A stretch of 64,000 nt of DNA, taken from assembly GCA_028456385.1 (NCBI GenBank), contig JALNQF010000025.1, positions 186,001 through 250,000 of the forward strand, given 5' to 3'. Origin of the DNA: Ophiosphaerella korrae. Taxonomy: Eukaryota > Ascomycota > Dothideomycetes > Pleosporales > Phaeosphaeriaceae. The translations under genes and the position numbers were made by a program. Below, in pieces: positions 1 to 10,952 of this stretch (the stretch's first letter is position 1; each line of letters begins with the position of its first letter). Under the pieces are notes generated by a model. It was not told the DNA's origin and made no database searches. It saw nothing but the letters and a program-made list of their open reading frames with translations.

Positions 1-640
<640 letters not shown>

Positions 641-689
641 TCAAAGCCTGGGATCTGTTAAGGTTATTCGAATGTGGGGAGAGAGCAAG

Positions 690-790
690 AGCATGTCCTT
701 GCGCTGGTATTATCCAGATCAAGTTATGACCGTATAATCTCAGATCGAATCTAGTGGCCATACTCTTCCAGCACCACCTTTCACAGATGA
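690..790 (-). promoter_or_regulatory. TPP (thiamine pyrophosphate) riboswitch in the thi4 5' leader
   Basis: On the minus strand, reading down from about 790, the conserved THI-box blocks occur in order: GGTGGTGC (about 778-771), CTGAGATTATAC (742-731) and CTTGATCTGGATAATACCAGC (722-702), then GCAAGGA. These match the pyrimidine-sensing and pyrophosphate-sensing helices of TPP aptamers; the stretch between the first two blocks fits the variable P3 stem of eukaryotic versions. It lies 80-170 bases upstream of the thi4 ATG. Fungal TPP riboswitches act through alternative splicing of a 5'-leader intron; an acceptor-like CTTAACAG (about 655-662) lies between aptamer and ATG. The exact donor cannot be fixed here. 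The outer limits of P1 are approximate. Confidence 0.87.
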
Positions 791-3336
791 TGTCAAAAGA
801 GGATGGCGACCGGAAGCGAACACCGGTTCATGCGTATACTAAGCTGATATACCTTGATGGCTTGAGGATAACGCCCGCGTGCAGACTGAGTCTTGCATCG
901 TGGCAGCCATACTTGGTGGTGGGTATCTGCTAAAAAGTTAGTGTGCCATCTTGAAGATAAGAAGATTGCAGGATGAGTACGGATATCGAAATCACTCAAG
1001 ATGGTAGATTTAGAGAGTTGTAGAGAGGAAGAGATTACATGAGATGAGCTACTTAAATACCTCACGCTACATTTTCCCTGCCATGTCTAACCGTTGAGGC
1101 GGGGTAGCAACGCAACGCAATGACGACTTTGCACTAACACTGTGTTCTATAACCGGCGGTTCTACAAGAAGCCAATTGCATCCAGATAGGTGTGCTATAT
1201 AAGCGTGGGGGGGTTCGGACTATCGAGTATTGGGGTCCGTGGAGTCCGGAGCATAGTATGAGTTACATATTAGTTGTGGGCAGAATACAACAAGAATTCC
1301 TTTCCCAGATTAGATGTCTTCAGTAAAGACTGCCCCTGAATTAGGAGCTACATGTTGTATTCTGTAATCTCTCAAGGTAACCAATCTAATTCTCGTTTAC
1401 AGAAGTATCCCATAGCAAAACCAGAACGACCCGAATTTTGTGGTTCATGTACTGGTCGAATGGTGCACTACGACAAAAAGTTTTGTACACATGTCAGTTG
1501 TTTGCGTTTGCGCTTGACTCGGTGCGCACGGCATCGCTAATCGTGCACCGTTGACTAATTGTTACTGATTTCACTGACTCAGAAAAGCGATGAGGCATGG
1601 GGCGAAGATCAGTCCGGGTTGATGTGCCGATCACCAAGAGGGCTTCGCGCGATTTCGTTTGCGCGACGAAGCTGGGTGAGGTTAATGTTGAATTGCGCAT
1701 CAAACCAATATCAAGCAGCACGTAGCTGAAGGCACCTGTGTCATTAACCGTGGACTAGGTGGTGCTTAGGCTCAGTGCGAACCAGAGTTGGTTGTGGGCA
1801 CGACAAGTTGTGGCGTCTAATAGCAGCAATGATCAGCGAGCCTGAGCGTTGTGCCTGGCAGACTAATGCTCATGCGTAGTCTGGAGTCTGTGTTGTGTTT
1901 GAGATGAGCCGAACGCGAATCCTTCAGGGAAGGATGAAACAGGTCCGTGAGCTCTGGTAATCCCGGTCGTCTCAAGATGTGCAGAATTGATTGATTCAGT
2001 TTATTATATGAAGGTAGGTCGTACAGCGATACCATATGGCGTGCGCAGTGCAGTAGTGCAGTAGTGCAGCAGTGCGTGGGCGGAACCCTGGGCGATAGTG
2101 TCACGGCGGCGAGCTTGCTGTTTTGCTGCATGGCAATAGCATGCTTACTATGTAACAAAGAGACAGCGACAGGGTAGATAGTAGTACAAACAGTCTTGAA
2201 ACGCAGCCTTCAATCTCCCGCGGCAGCAAACGTTTTCTGCCAGGCTGCGGGCGGACACGTGTGCTCTGGCTTGCACTCTCGAGGAGGCGAGCATTTGGCC
2301 GCGTACCTGCATCGCCGTCTATGTGTGGCATGCACAGGCGCAGGAGCAGCTGATTGAGGCGGCTGCGCGTAATTAGCAGACATTATTTACAGGCGGTCGA
2401 GGGATAAATCCGCATTTGGACGCAGCATCTGGATGTGATATGTGGCGCCGTGCGCTGGGTAGGTGCTGGGTAGGATAGACAGTGAGTAGGTAGGTAAGTA
2501 GGTAGTGCGGTAGGGCATAGGGAGCTAGGCCTGCCGCGTTTTGCTACAGAGGCCTGTCAGTGGATCGATTGAGCCGGCAGGCGCGACGACCACAGGCGGT
2601 GGTGGTCAGCAGCACGGCAGGCTCGAAACAAACGCAGCGTTCAGCTGGTGCTGGGCACGTCAGCCGCGGTGGCAGGCAATTGGCAGAGACGGCGACTGAT
2701 ATTGAGTCGAGTTGACGATGCAGCCACAAAGTCCACGGTGCGGTGTGGTGCAGTGCGTGCAGTGTGGAGGGCGGCACACTGGGATCGACTGGGACTAGGG
2801 CAGGTGGGGTCGTGCCATGGGCGAGGCCAGGGGTCTTGGACGCTTTTCGGGCCTGCAGGTGACTTTTTGTTGCTCAGCTGTGCTGGTGCTGAGCGCGGCC
2901 GCCATCTGTGATGACTATGCTGACAGTGAATGTCGTGATGCTGCAGACCGCGGCCGGCAATGTCGCAATGTCGCAAGGTGATAATGTCGTAATTGCAACC
3001 GCCTTCCTATGTGATTTAGCAGACAGCAACTCCAACCTCAGAGGTCTGTGTGTCGACTGTGTGCCGCGTCGGTGGACCCTGGGTTAGGCTGGCCAACCCC
3101 TGCAATTGGTCGTCGAACGCATCTACCAGGCGTGTGAGGGGACCTTAGTAACCAACGCTGGACCTGGACGTTGTCGGTCGGAGCATTGATTCTATCGCGC
3201 GAGCGACTGCAGCGTCCTACCACAGTCCTCTGTCGCGAGCATTATTCCCCTGCCAGCACTCTTTGCGCCATCGCCCTCTGCATCTGTGCCCAGCACACAG
3301 CACATATTCATCCACCCACCGTCGGCTCCAGCCGCC
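791..3336. other. Long gene-free region between thi4 and the LIM-RhoGAP gene
   Basis: About 2.5 kb with only short, unconvincing reading frames on both strands. It presumably holds the thi4 promoter and the promoter and long 5' leader of the RhoGAP gene. A short tandem repeat lies at 2045-2076 and GTAGGTA-type simple sequence near 2460-2515. I recognise no gene, RNA or transposon in it. Confidence 0.6.
2045..2076. repeat. Short tandem repeat, unit AGTAGTGC-like
   Basis: Imperfect tandem copies of an 8-base unit (AGTGC/AGTAGTGC) in the gene-free region. No function is evident. Confidence 0.5.
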
Positions 3337-6300
3337 ATGGAGTCGCCAGGCGCCTATCCGGAGTCACCCATAGACCAGGACGACGTCGTCTATCCGTGCA
3401 AGGGCTGTGGAGAGGTGGGTACAACATGGCGCTGTTCAGAGCCTGCAGTTGCTAACCCAGTCTGCTCAGATTCTCGAGGAAGGAAAGGCCTTTGAGCTCG
3501 GTATGCATTTCTCGTTTCTTCCTCCCCCCCCATTTTCCACCGAGACACCGCCTGCCTACACCTGCCCGCCACCCTCAATGCAACGCTGACTTTGGCCGAA
3601 ATAGCTGGGAACCGATGGCACATCGACTGCTTCCGCTGCAACACCTGCGGCACCCTGCTTGACTCGGACGCCAACCTGCTACTGCTCGGTGACGGCTCGC
3701 TGATATGCAATAATTGCACATACAGCTGCAACCATTGCGGCAACAAAATCGAAGACCTCGCCATCCTTACTGGCGACCAGGCCTTCTGTGCCAACTGCTT
3801 CCGATGTAGGAACTGCAAGCGCAAGATCGAGAACCTGCGCTATGCTCGCACATCCCAGGGCATCTTCTGCATGTCTTGCCATGAATCGCTCATGGCAAGA
3901 CGGCGCAAGAAATCCAAAAAACCTCCCTCGGGCCCGGCGCCAAAAGTAGACAAGTCCTTGCCTGCCTTGCCTCGCCAGATGGACCAGCAGCACACCGCCT
4001 TCACTCCTGACATCGACACACCTTCCGATGTCTTTTCAGAGCCAGCTACGACAGATGTTTCTCCCAGACCGCCACATCCACGAAGGGGAGATTCATCGTC
4101 GACCTTCAGGCGCGATGCTTCTCCCGCCATGACCGACATGTTGCGAAGAGGTACAGACCAATCCTGCCCCATATGCTCCTGCCGTGTCACTACTAACTCC
4201 TATTATGAAGCAGACAATGCCACCCTACCTGCCACCACCTATAGCAAGCAGAGCAACCACGTGGATCCCTCGGACGCTGCGGACGATAGCATTCTTCTGC
4301 CATTCGCCCTCGACCCCAACACCGCCCCGGGCCCTTCTCCGCTAAACAGACCAACGAGCAAATTCCCCGAGCGAACAATGAGCGCCGGCCACTCAGCAAC
4401 AAACGAGCCAAAAAGCGGCCGTGATTACTTTAACAGACCCTCAGGCGATCACCGCGAGGCACTCAAGGAGAACAATTCACGATCTGCGTCCACAGAGAGA
4501 CGACGACCGACAAGCCCGCATATCGCATACCAAGAAAAGGGGAGACAACCATCAGATAGCCTAGTGGAAACTTTACGAAAAAGGAAGGATACTGCAGACT
4601 CGCCATCTGCTCCTGATCGGTCCCGAAGTCAGCATGCGTCTCCTGCGCCATCCTCAGCAGCAGAGCCTTTCAAGCTACAAGATGTTCCAAAGAATAAGAA
4701 GGCGGAGGCGAAGCGCAAAGATTCAGAGTCAAACCTGGCGTCTTCTCCCCCGCAACAGTCTCAGCGCGCCTCACCTTCGCTTGATATGAACTCGCGTCTA
4801 AGCAGACCACTCATTGACCCTAATTTCACCTCGTCTCCACCAACTGTCGTACAAGATTCACCAGACACCTCGGGGTCCTCATACAGCTCTCATACCCGTC
4901 CAACGGAGCGTTCAGTCGAGCGCCCAACGAGGGGAGACTCACTGAAGCCTTCTACATCCATTTCAAGATCTGAAAGACCTGTACCTTCACCCACCACCCC
5001 AACCATGGGCCACCCAGAGCGCACATCTTCCACCAATGCAGGAACGGCACACATCAATCCAGGCCTGGGAATTTCGAATCCTGTGGAATCTCCTCCCAAA
5101 ACGTTCCCTGGTGTGCCAGCCCCACCCGCACGCTCCTCAGAAAGGCCTCTGCCACCTTCAGCCCAGACGCTCACATCACCTCGAGCTCCCACACAGCCAC
5201 CACAATCTCAACCTCATAAAAATAGCGAGTCGACAAGCAGCATACATAGTGAGGCCTCACGAGATGAATATACGCCACAAGGATTGCCACGGTACAGCCA
5301 TCAGGGCGATTTCTCACTCGATGAAGACTTCGCGCGCCTACTCAATAACCAAGCAGAGAAGGATGAGAGAGACGCAGGCGTATTTAGAAGAGTCTCGAAT
5401 GCTGTTTCCAAGCATGGACGCAGCTTCAGCGACCGTGGTTCTGTCACCTCTAGAGGCCACAAAAAATGGCCTACGAATGGCTCTATTGAAATCAGCAGCC
5501 CAGTAGCTTCCCCGGACACGAAGGAGGAGAGTGTCAATCTCCGGAACGAGCTGAGACGCGCCCAACAACGTATCGCTGAACTGGAGGCTGAAAAGAATGG
5601 CCTGCGAGAGTCAATGCATAGTGCCGCCGATATTAAACAAGCAAATACTGTGCTCAGAGAGAAACGCAACACCATGGCTGTCTTGGATACACAGCGTGAA
5701 GTTGTGATTCGGGAGCTGGAAATTATGACCGAACACCTCAAACGGGCTAAGGATAGTGATGGCTCCATGGACCTCAACCAGCTCAAATCAGACATTCTGA
5801 AGGATTTTGGAAATTCCCTTCAAAAACTCAAAGACCAACTCTCTAGTCAGATTGAAGAACTTATCTCAAGGCGTGCCGAGCTGACTGATGAAATCGCAAA
5901 CCTTATTCAGATGAAAGACAAGGGTTTTCAAGAATATGAGTCGCTCACTGCAGCCAATTCAAAACTAAATGACATGAATCGGGAACTCGTAGAACAAATA
6001 CAGAAGACACTGCAGGGCAATAAGAAGAGTGCTCAGAACCTTGACTCACCCGCTAATGGACTTGGAATCTACAACGCCCAGCATAAGGGTGGTAAGTCAG
6101 ACATCTCCATTGACGTCCATCAACATAGTTTCTCACATGACCACTCATTCGCAAACCTTCACGAGGCCGATGGGGAGCCTACCCAAGCCCAGCCACAAGT
6201 GGTTCATATTCGAAAAACTGGCAAACCTACGAAGTTCTCTACATGGAAGAAGGGCAGTCAGGCCATTACAAAGAACGTCACGAAGGGATTCAAGGGGGCT

Positions 6301-7353
6301 TTTGGTTCAGAAACAAAGCAAGACGAGTACAACAACACCACCACCACCAACAACAACAACAACAACATCAAAGTTATTGGCACGCCATATGGCTCTACAC
6401 ATACACAGCCTGATTTCGCTTCCATGTCTGCTTCCATGTCTACTTCTATGTCTACCTCAATGTCCAGCTCAATTAAGAGCAAAGAAGACCAAGGAACTCC
6501 CAGGGCCTGGTTTAGCGGGAAGCCACCGGGAAATACTAGACAGTACCCACAAGATCGGTATAAATCATCGCAACAGAATAATAGCAGTACCAATCTGGCT
6601 GCCGACGCCAGCACCGTTTTGTTTGGTTCAGATCTTACCGCGCGCTGCGAGTTCGAGAAACAGATGATACCCAGAGTCGTCAGTCGCTGTATTGAAGAGG
6701 TTGAGTTGCGGGGTAAGTGTATTGTGTATCGCATGTCATACCTAGCCTGGCTTACATAATTTAGGTATGGATGTTGAAGGTGTCTACCGCAAGAGCGGTG
6801 CAAGTTCCCAAGTCAACCAGGTCCGCAATGGGTTTGAAGCTGACAACGATTACGACATCTCTGATCCAGATTTGGATATACACGCAGTCACGTCAGCTAT
6901 GAAGAACTATTTCCGCAGGCTACCTGTTCCCTTGATTACGTTTGCCGTATATGATCAATTCCTCGAAGCGGGCCGTAAGTGCAATACGTACCTCAATAGT
7001 CAATCTGCTAACTAAATGAATAGAACTCGAGGATCCACAAAAGCAATCTAAGGCTCTCCTAGCAGCCGTGAATGAGATACCTAAGGCTCACCGCGATACT
7101 CTGCAGTTCCTAGTCTTCCATCTATCACGTGTTATCATACACGCCAACGTGAACTTGGTAAGCTAACTTTGCATGGTCGATGTCGTTTTGACTAACGTAA
7201 TTTTAGATGACGCCGCTTAATCTTGCCGTTGTCTTCGCGCCTACAATCATGCGACCCATGGACATCCAGCGGGAACTCACCGATGTCCAACAGCAACGCG
7301 TCGCTGTTCAGGCGCTGCTCGAGAACTACAGGACCGTATTTGGCGAGGAGTGA
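3337..7353 (+). CDS. LIM-domain Rho GTPase-activating protein (Rga1/Rga2 type)
   Basis: Six exons by splice signals and phase: 3337-3414, 3470-3500, 3605-6712, 6765-6974, 7024-7157, 7207-7353, giving 1235 residues. The N-terminus has two LIM zinc fingers: the first starts at CKGC and includes WHIDCFRCNTC, the second starts CNHCGNK and runs through CFRCRNC. A long Ser/Pro-rich disordered middle follows, then a coiled coil from about residue 680, an Asn/Thr run and a SMS(A/T)SMST repeat. The C-terminal RhoGAP domain carries the arginine finger in GVYRKSG and the conserved PLNLAVVFAPTIMRP. Yeast Rga1/Rga2 have the same order and switch off Cdc42 in polarity and septin assembly; the same role here is inferred. 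The first two exons are needed to complete the first LIM finger. Confidence 0.92.
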
Positions 7354-8243
7354 GAGGTACCGAGGCTTGCATAAACATATTGCCCCTCTACTGTGCATTA
7401 TACAGACGCCGATGAGCTGCTTTATTTGCCTTGTGACAGGCATAGTCTATGATACTGGGGAATTCCCCTCGTTAGGACGGCTCACTCAAGCGCCGTCCAT
7501 TTATGGACTTTTACACCACCTCTGATATCTGGGATTTAGATTGCGTTGCTGGTAGCGGGTGATGGCTGGTGATGCCCATAATATAGCAAGACGGTCTCAG
7601 AACCCTCCGATAGTGTCCTAGTGCCAGTCTGGGTTGGTCGTTCGTCGACACGAGCATTATTCACTGGCATTTCTATTTGTCCATATGGCATGGCTTGCGT
7701 GCTTCTTGACTGAAGGGCGGATTTCATGTATTATAGGTTTCATTAGCACGCATGTTTGGTCCACACAGATTGTTAGTTAAGCGACGTAGGACCTTGGGCT
7801 ATACCCCTTTTGCTTGGTTGCGTATTGTGCGAGGTAACGACAGTTGACTGGATTAAAGAATAAGCATGTATAACGCTCGCACATTATGGCCTGTGTATAG
7901 CTCGCTAGAAATACACGAGTTGTGAAAGACGCCAATACGATACGCCACTGTTGCACCGATCACATGCTTGGCGGGTGGATGTAAATCCGGGAGGCACGCT
8001 AAATTACACAACATGACGTAGTCAGTCAATGCTAAGCGAAGAAGCATGTGAGTGAGCCGCCTGTCCTGTTTTCCCTGAAAGACATCACACGATTGCCCAT
8101 TTCTCTGCGGCATCTGCCTAGAGCTTCCTCAATCCCGATTGCTTGACTGGACCTGTGTCTCAATCTTACTTGTATCCTTTGTGTTCTCCTCTCGGCTGCT
8201 CGACACCACCAGATCCACCACCCCACTGAGCTTCTCAGCCAAA
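7354..8243. other. Intergenic, RhoGAP terminator side and OM14-like promoter
   Basis: About 0.9 kb without a convincing gene. It should contain the 3' end of the RhoGAP transcript and the promoter of the next gene, whose leader is pyrimidine-rich just before the ATG. Confidence 0.5.
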
Positions 8244-8977
8244 ATGTCGTACGCGGATATCGCTGCCAAGGGCCCCAAACAGAGCCCAGAGGAAGTGAGT
8301 CCCTAACAGATAACCACGTTTTAACCCTTGCTGATGATAATGCAGGCGTGAGTAGCCCCAGACACAAAACACGAGACATTGTTCGCGAGTGAAGTTTCTG
8401 CATCAAAATCGATAGGCACAACCTTCATTACATTCCAACTGAAATTAGCCAAAAACGTCGAGGCGCATGCTGATTCCGAGTTGTAGTCGTGCTCCTGCCA
8501 TCCCGCAAGTCGAACATACAGACGAGAGCGTCTCCTCCCTTGTCGATGTTGACAGCCCACATATTTCCTCTGTTCCCTCCGACTACGAGAGCCAATCTGT
8601 GAAGACCGATACACAAGCCGAGCGCATCGAACGCGAGAAGGAAATGAAAGAGAAGGCTAAGAAGCTCAAAGAGAAGACCGCGGCTAAGAAGGAGAGCGCA
8701 AAAGACAAGGCACGGAAGAATGCGGATAATCCTATCATCTTAGGCAATGCTATTGGCCTTACTATATTTGCTAGTGTGCTCGGTATCGGCGCGTACAAAA
8801 AGTATGCCCGTGGAGAGTTGACAGGCAAAGTCGTCGCCGCTTGGACCGGTGTTGTTGGGTTGTTTGGTCTGGGCGATTACTACGCCTCACAGTGAGTAGC
8901 ACCAATAGGCGAAGAAGAAGACGAAATGCTAACTGTTTCCTAGATACCTCTTCAAGCGCTATCCACCAAAGAACTAA
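8244..8977 (+). CDS. OM14-like mitochondrial outer-membrane protein (contains a 2-base exon)
   Basis: Predicted 163-residue protein. Exons: 8244-8294, 8346-8347, 8487-8891 and 8944-8977. It starts MSYADIAAKGPKQSPEE, has an acidic/lysine-rich helical middle (residues about 55-90, many K/E), a hydrophobic segment (LGNAIGLTIFASVLGIGAY), a second near VVGLFGLGDYYASQ, and ends YLFKRYPPKN. I recognise the pattern from fungal OM14-type proteins; in yeast OM14 is an abundant outer-membrane protein acting as a receptor for cytosolic ribosomes via NAC. Family assignment is from memory and moderate. The 51-base first exon ends in phase 0 and the third exon needs two bases before it; the only arrangement that restores the frame is a GC dinucleotide exon between AG and GTGAGT, giving ...EE-A-R-A-P.... 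Confidence 0.75.
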
Positions 8978-9431
8978 GTGCAACCTAGCGCTTGTAGGAT
9001 AGCCATATTACGACCGTTTGCATTGGACTCCCTCACCTACAACCCGCACTCATCCACAACAGTCGAGTGGGAAATGGAAACTTTGATATGGTTTTTGTAG
9101 TACTGCGACTTGTACATTGTCCTCATCTTGGTTCTAACTTGGAGTCGGTAGTTTTGGTAGGTTTTCTTCTGTATATACGGAGGTTTACGTTTCAATATAC
9201 CCATGATTCACTATTACAACTCCCTACAGTTTATTGCTATAATATAATAATATGTGCCTCATACTGGTGGGGTGTGTAATGTCGAATAATGAAACACGTG
9301 ATCGACCTTTCAAGAACAATTCGGCTTAGAAATCTAGTGCCAACGGAACTTTCGACGTCACGTCAATCGCTGACTTGCATTTGACACAACGCCTTTTCTC
9401 TCTCTTTACTGTCATTTCCTATTTTCTAATC
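8978..9431. promoter_or_regulatory. MIA40 upstream region with CACGTGAT box
   Basis: About 450 bases between the OM14-like gene and MIA40. CACGTGAT at 9295-9302 (E-box core) lies 130 bases upstream of the MIA40 start, with an ACGTCA half-site near 9355. Function is inferred; no other feature is seen. Confidence 0.4.
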
Positions 9432-10476
9432 ATGTTTCGAGCTGCCCCGCGATTAATTGCGCGTTCAGCGCTCCCTCGCGCTGTTGCGCCAGTCAGGCGA
9501 TACATCAGCACAGCTCCGCCGACACAAAAGTCAAGCTGGAAGAGCCTCGCTGCACGCCTCGGTATCGCCGGAACCATCATATATTATTACGCAACCACGG
9601 ATGTATTTGCAGAAGAACCAAGACGTACGTTCCCACAGAAATGCAAAAATGGCAACTAGTAGCTCTAGCTAACAATAAATCACAGAGCTCGTACAAACCC
9701 TGCCCGAAGCCGAAACCGAAAGTGAACAACTACCCACAATTGAAGCCATCGCTGCCGAACGCCAGAGGCGAAAGGCCGTACAAGTGCAACTAGATCTCCA
9801 GGCGCAAAAAGAGGCTGAGAGTGCACAGCAAAATGCTGCGCCAACAAGCGGCGGACAAGGTGGTATGGAGGACATGGAAGAGGAAGCCGGCCAACAAGGC
9901 GCATTCAACCCCGAGACGGGCGAGATCAACTGGGATTGCCCGTGTCTAGGTGGCATGGCTGATGGGCCCTGCGGCGAAGAATTCAAAGCGGCCTTCAGCT
10001 GCTTCGTGCATTCGACCGAGGAGCCAAAAGGGATGGACTGCATCGACAACTTCAAGTACGTCCAGCGATTGCAATCGAGCGACATTGGGGAAATGCTAAA
10101 ACTCGACAGAAATATGCAGAATTGCTTCCGCAGGTACCCAGAGGTTTATGGCTCGGAACTCGACTCTGACGCCGACGATGATGACGATAATCTGACTACT
10201 GATGCGGCGACGCCCGGACCCGCACTTACCGACGCGGAGTCAAGTACACTGTCTGAAAATACCACGTTTCTTCCATCTGTGCATACTGAATCTGCGTCAA
10301 GCACGCCATCCGAGAGCGCCGCATCTCGCCCATCCGAAGCCCAGCTCAAGACTAGCTCCCCGGAAAAGGCTAAGCTGTCGGGTGAGCTTAGCCCAGAAGC
10401 AAGATCGGGAGAAGGCCGAGGAGTACAGGGCCTGGTACCAGACAACTACAAACCAGATGCCAAATCAGACGACTGA
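9432..10476 (+). CDS. MIA40: Mitochondrial intermembrane-space import oxidoreductase Mia40
   Basis: Mia40 oxidises and traps small cysteine-motif proteins entering the intermembrane space, working with Erv1. Exons 9432-9624, 9686-10055 and 10110-10476 give 309 residues. The N-terminus is an Arg-rich mitochondrial presequence followed by a membrane anchor ([14 protein letters not shown]). The acidic linker leads to the redox CPC motif (NWDCPCLGG), the first C-x9-C ([11 protein letters not shown]) and the second C-x9-C (CIDNFKNMQNC). The second motif exists only if the 54-base segment 10056-10109 is removed as an intron; left in, 18 residues split the motif. The tail after the core is long, acidic and Ser-rich, more than in yeast. 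Confidence 0.95.
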
Positions 10477-10952
10477 GTGCAGATGATGAACCAACTTTTA
10501 TTTTAAAGGCAGAGGCACGAGGATATTAGCAACAGGAGTACCGGAGATTGGAATGCATTGTACTATATACATGACGGTATAGGAGTATTCGGCAAATCAG
10601 GCGGCACCAGGTGAACCGCTCCATGTAATTGTACGAAATATTATGTACCGATTTGTACAAAATGAATATCAAACAAAACACCAAGTGCCTCACGCCTAAA
10701 GACCAGACAGCCTGCATCACGCACAATGAAACACGTCCAATTAGAGCAAAAGCCTTCTCATTCACATAACATACTATACAGCACAGTACAGATCGATTAC
10801 TTCAAAGTATACGCACTCACGGCCCTGAATCTGCCAAATCCACGCCCAAAACACCATGACGGAAAGTGCCCTTGCCCCTGATACATGGCGGCATGATTGT
10901 TCATCTTCACACGTCTTCGCCTTCCCTCATTGCAATGGAAACAAGGATCATC
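10477..10952. other. Convergent 3' flank of MIA40 and the SWI3-like gene
   Basis: About 475 AT-rich bases between two stop codons on opposite strands. It should hold both polyadenylation regions. Nothing else seen. Confidence 0.5.
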
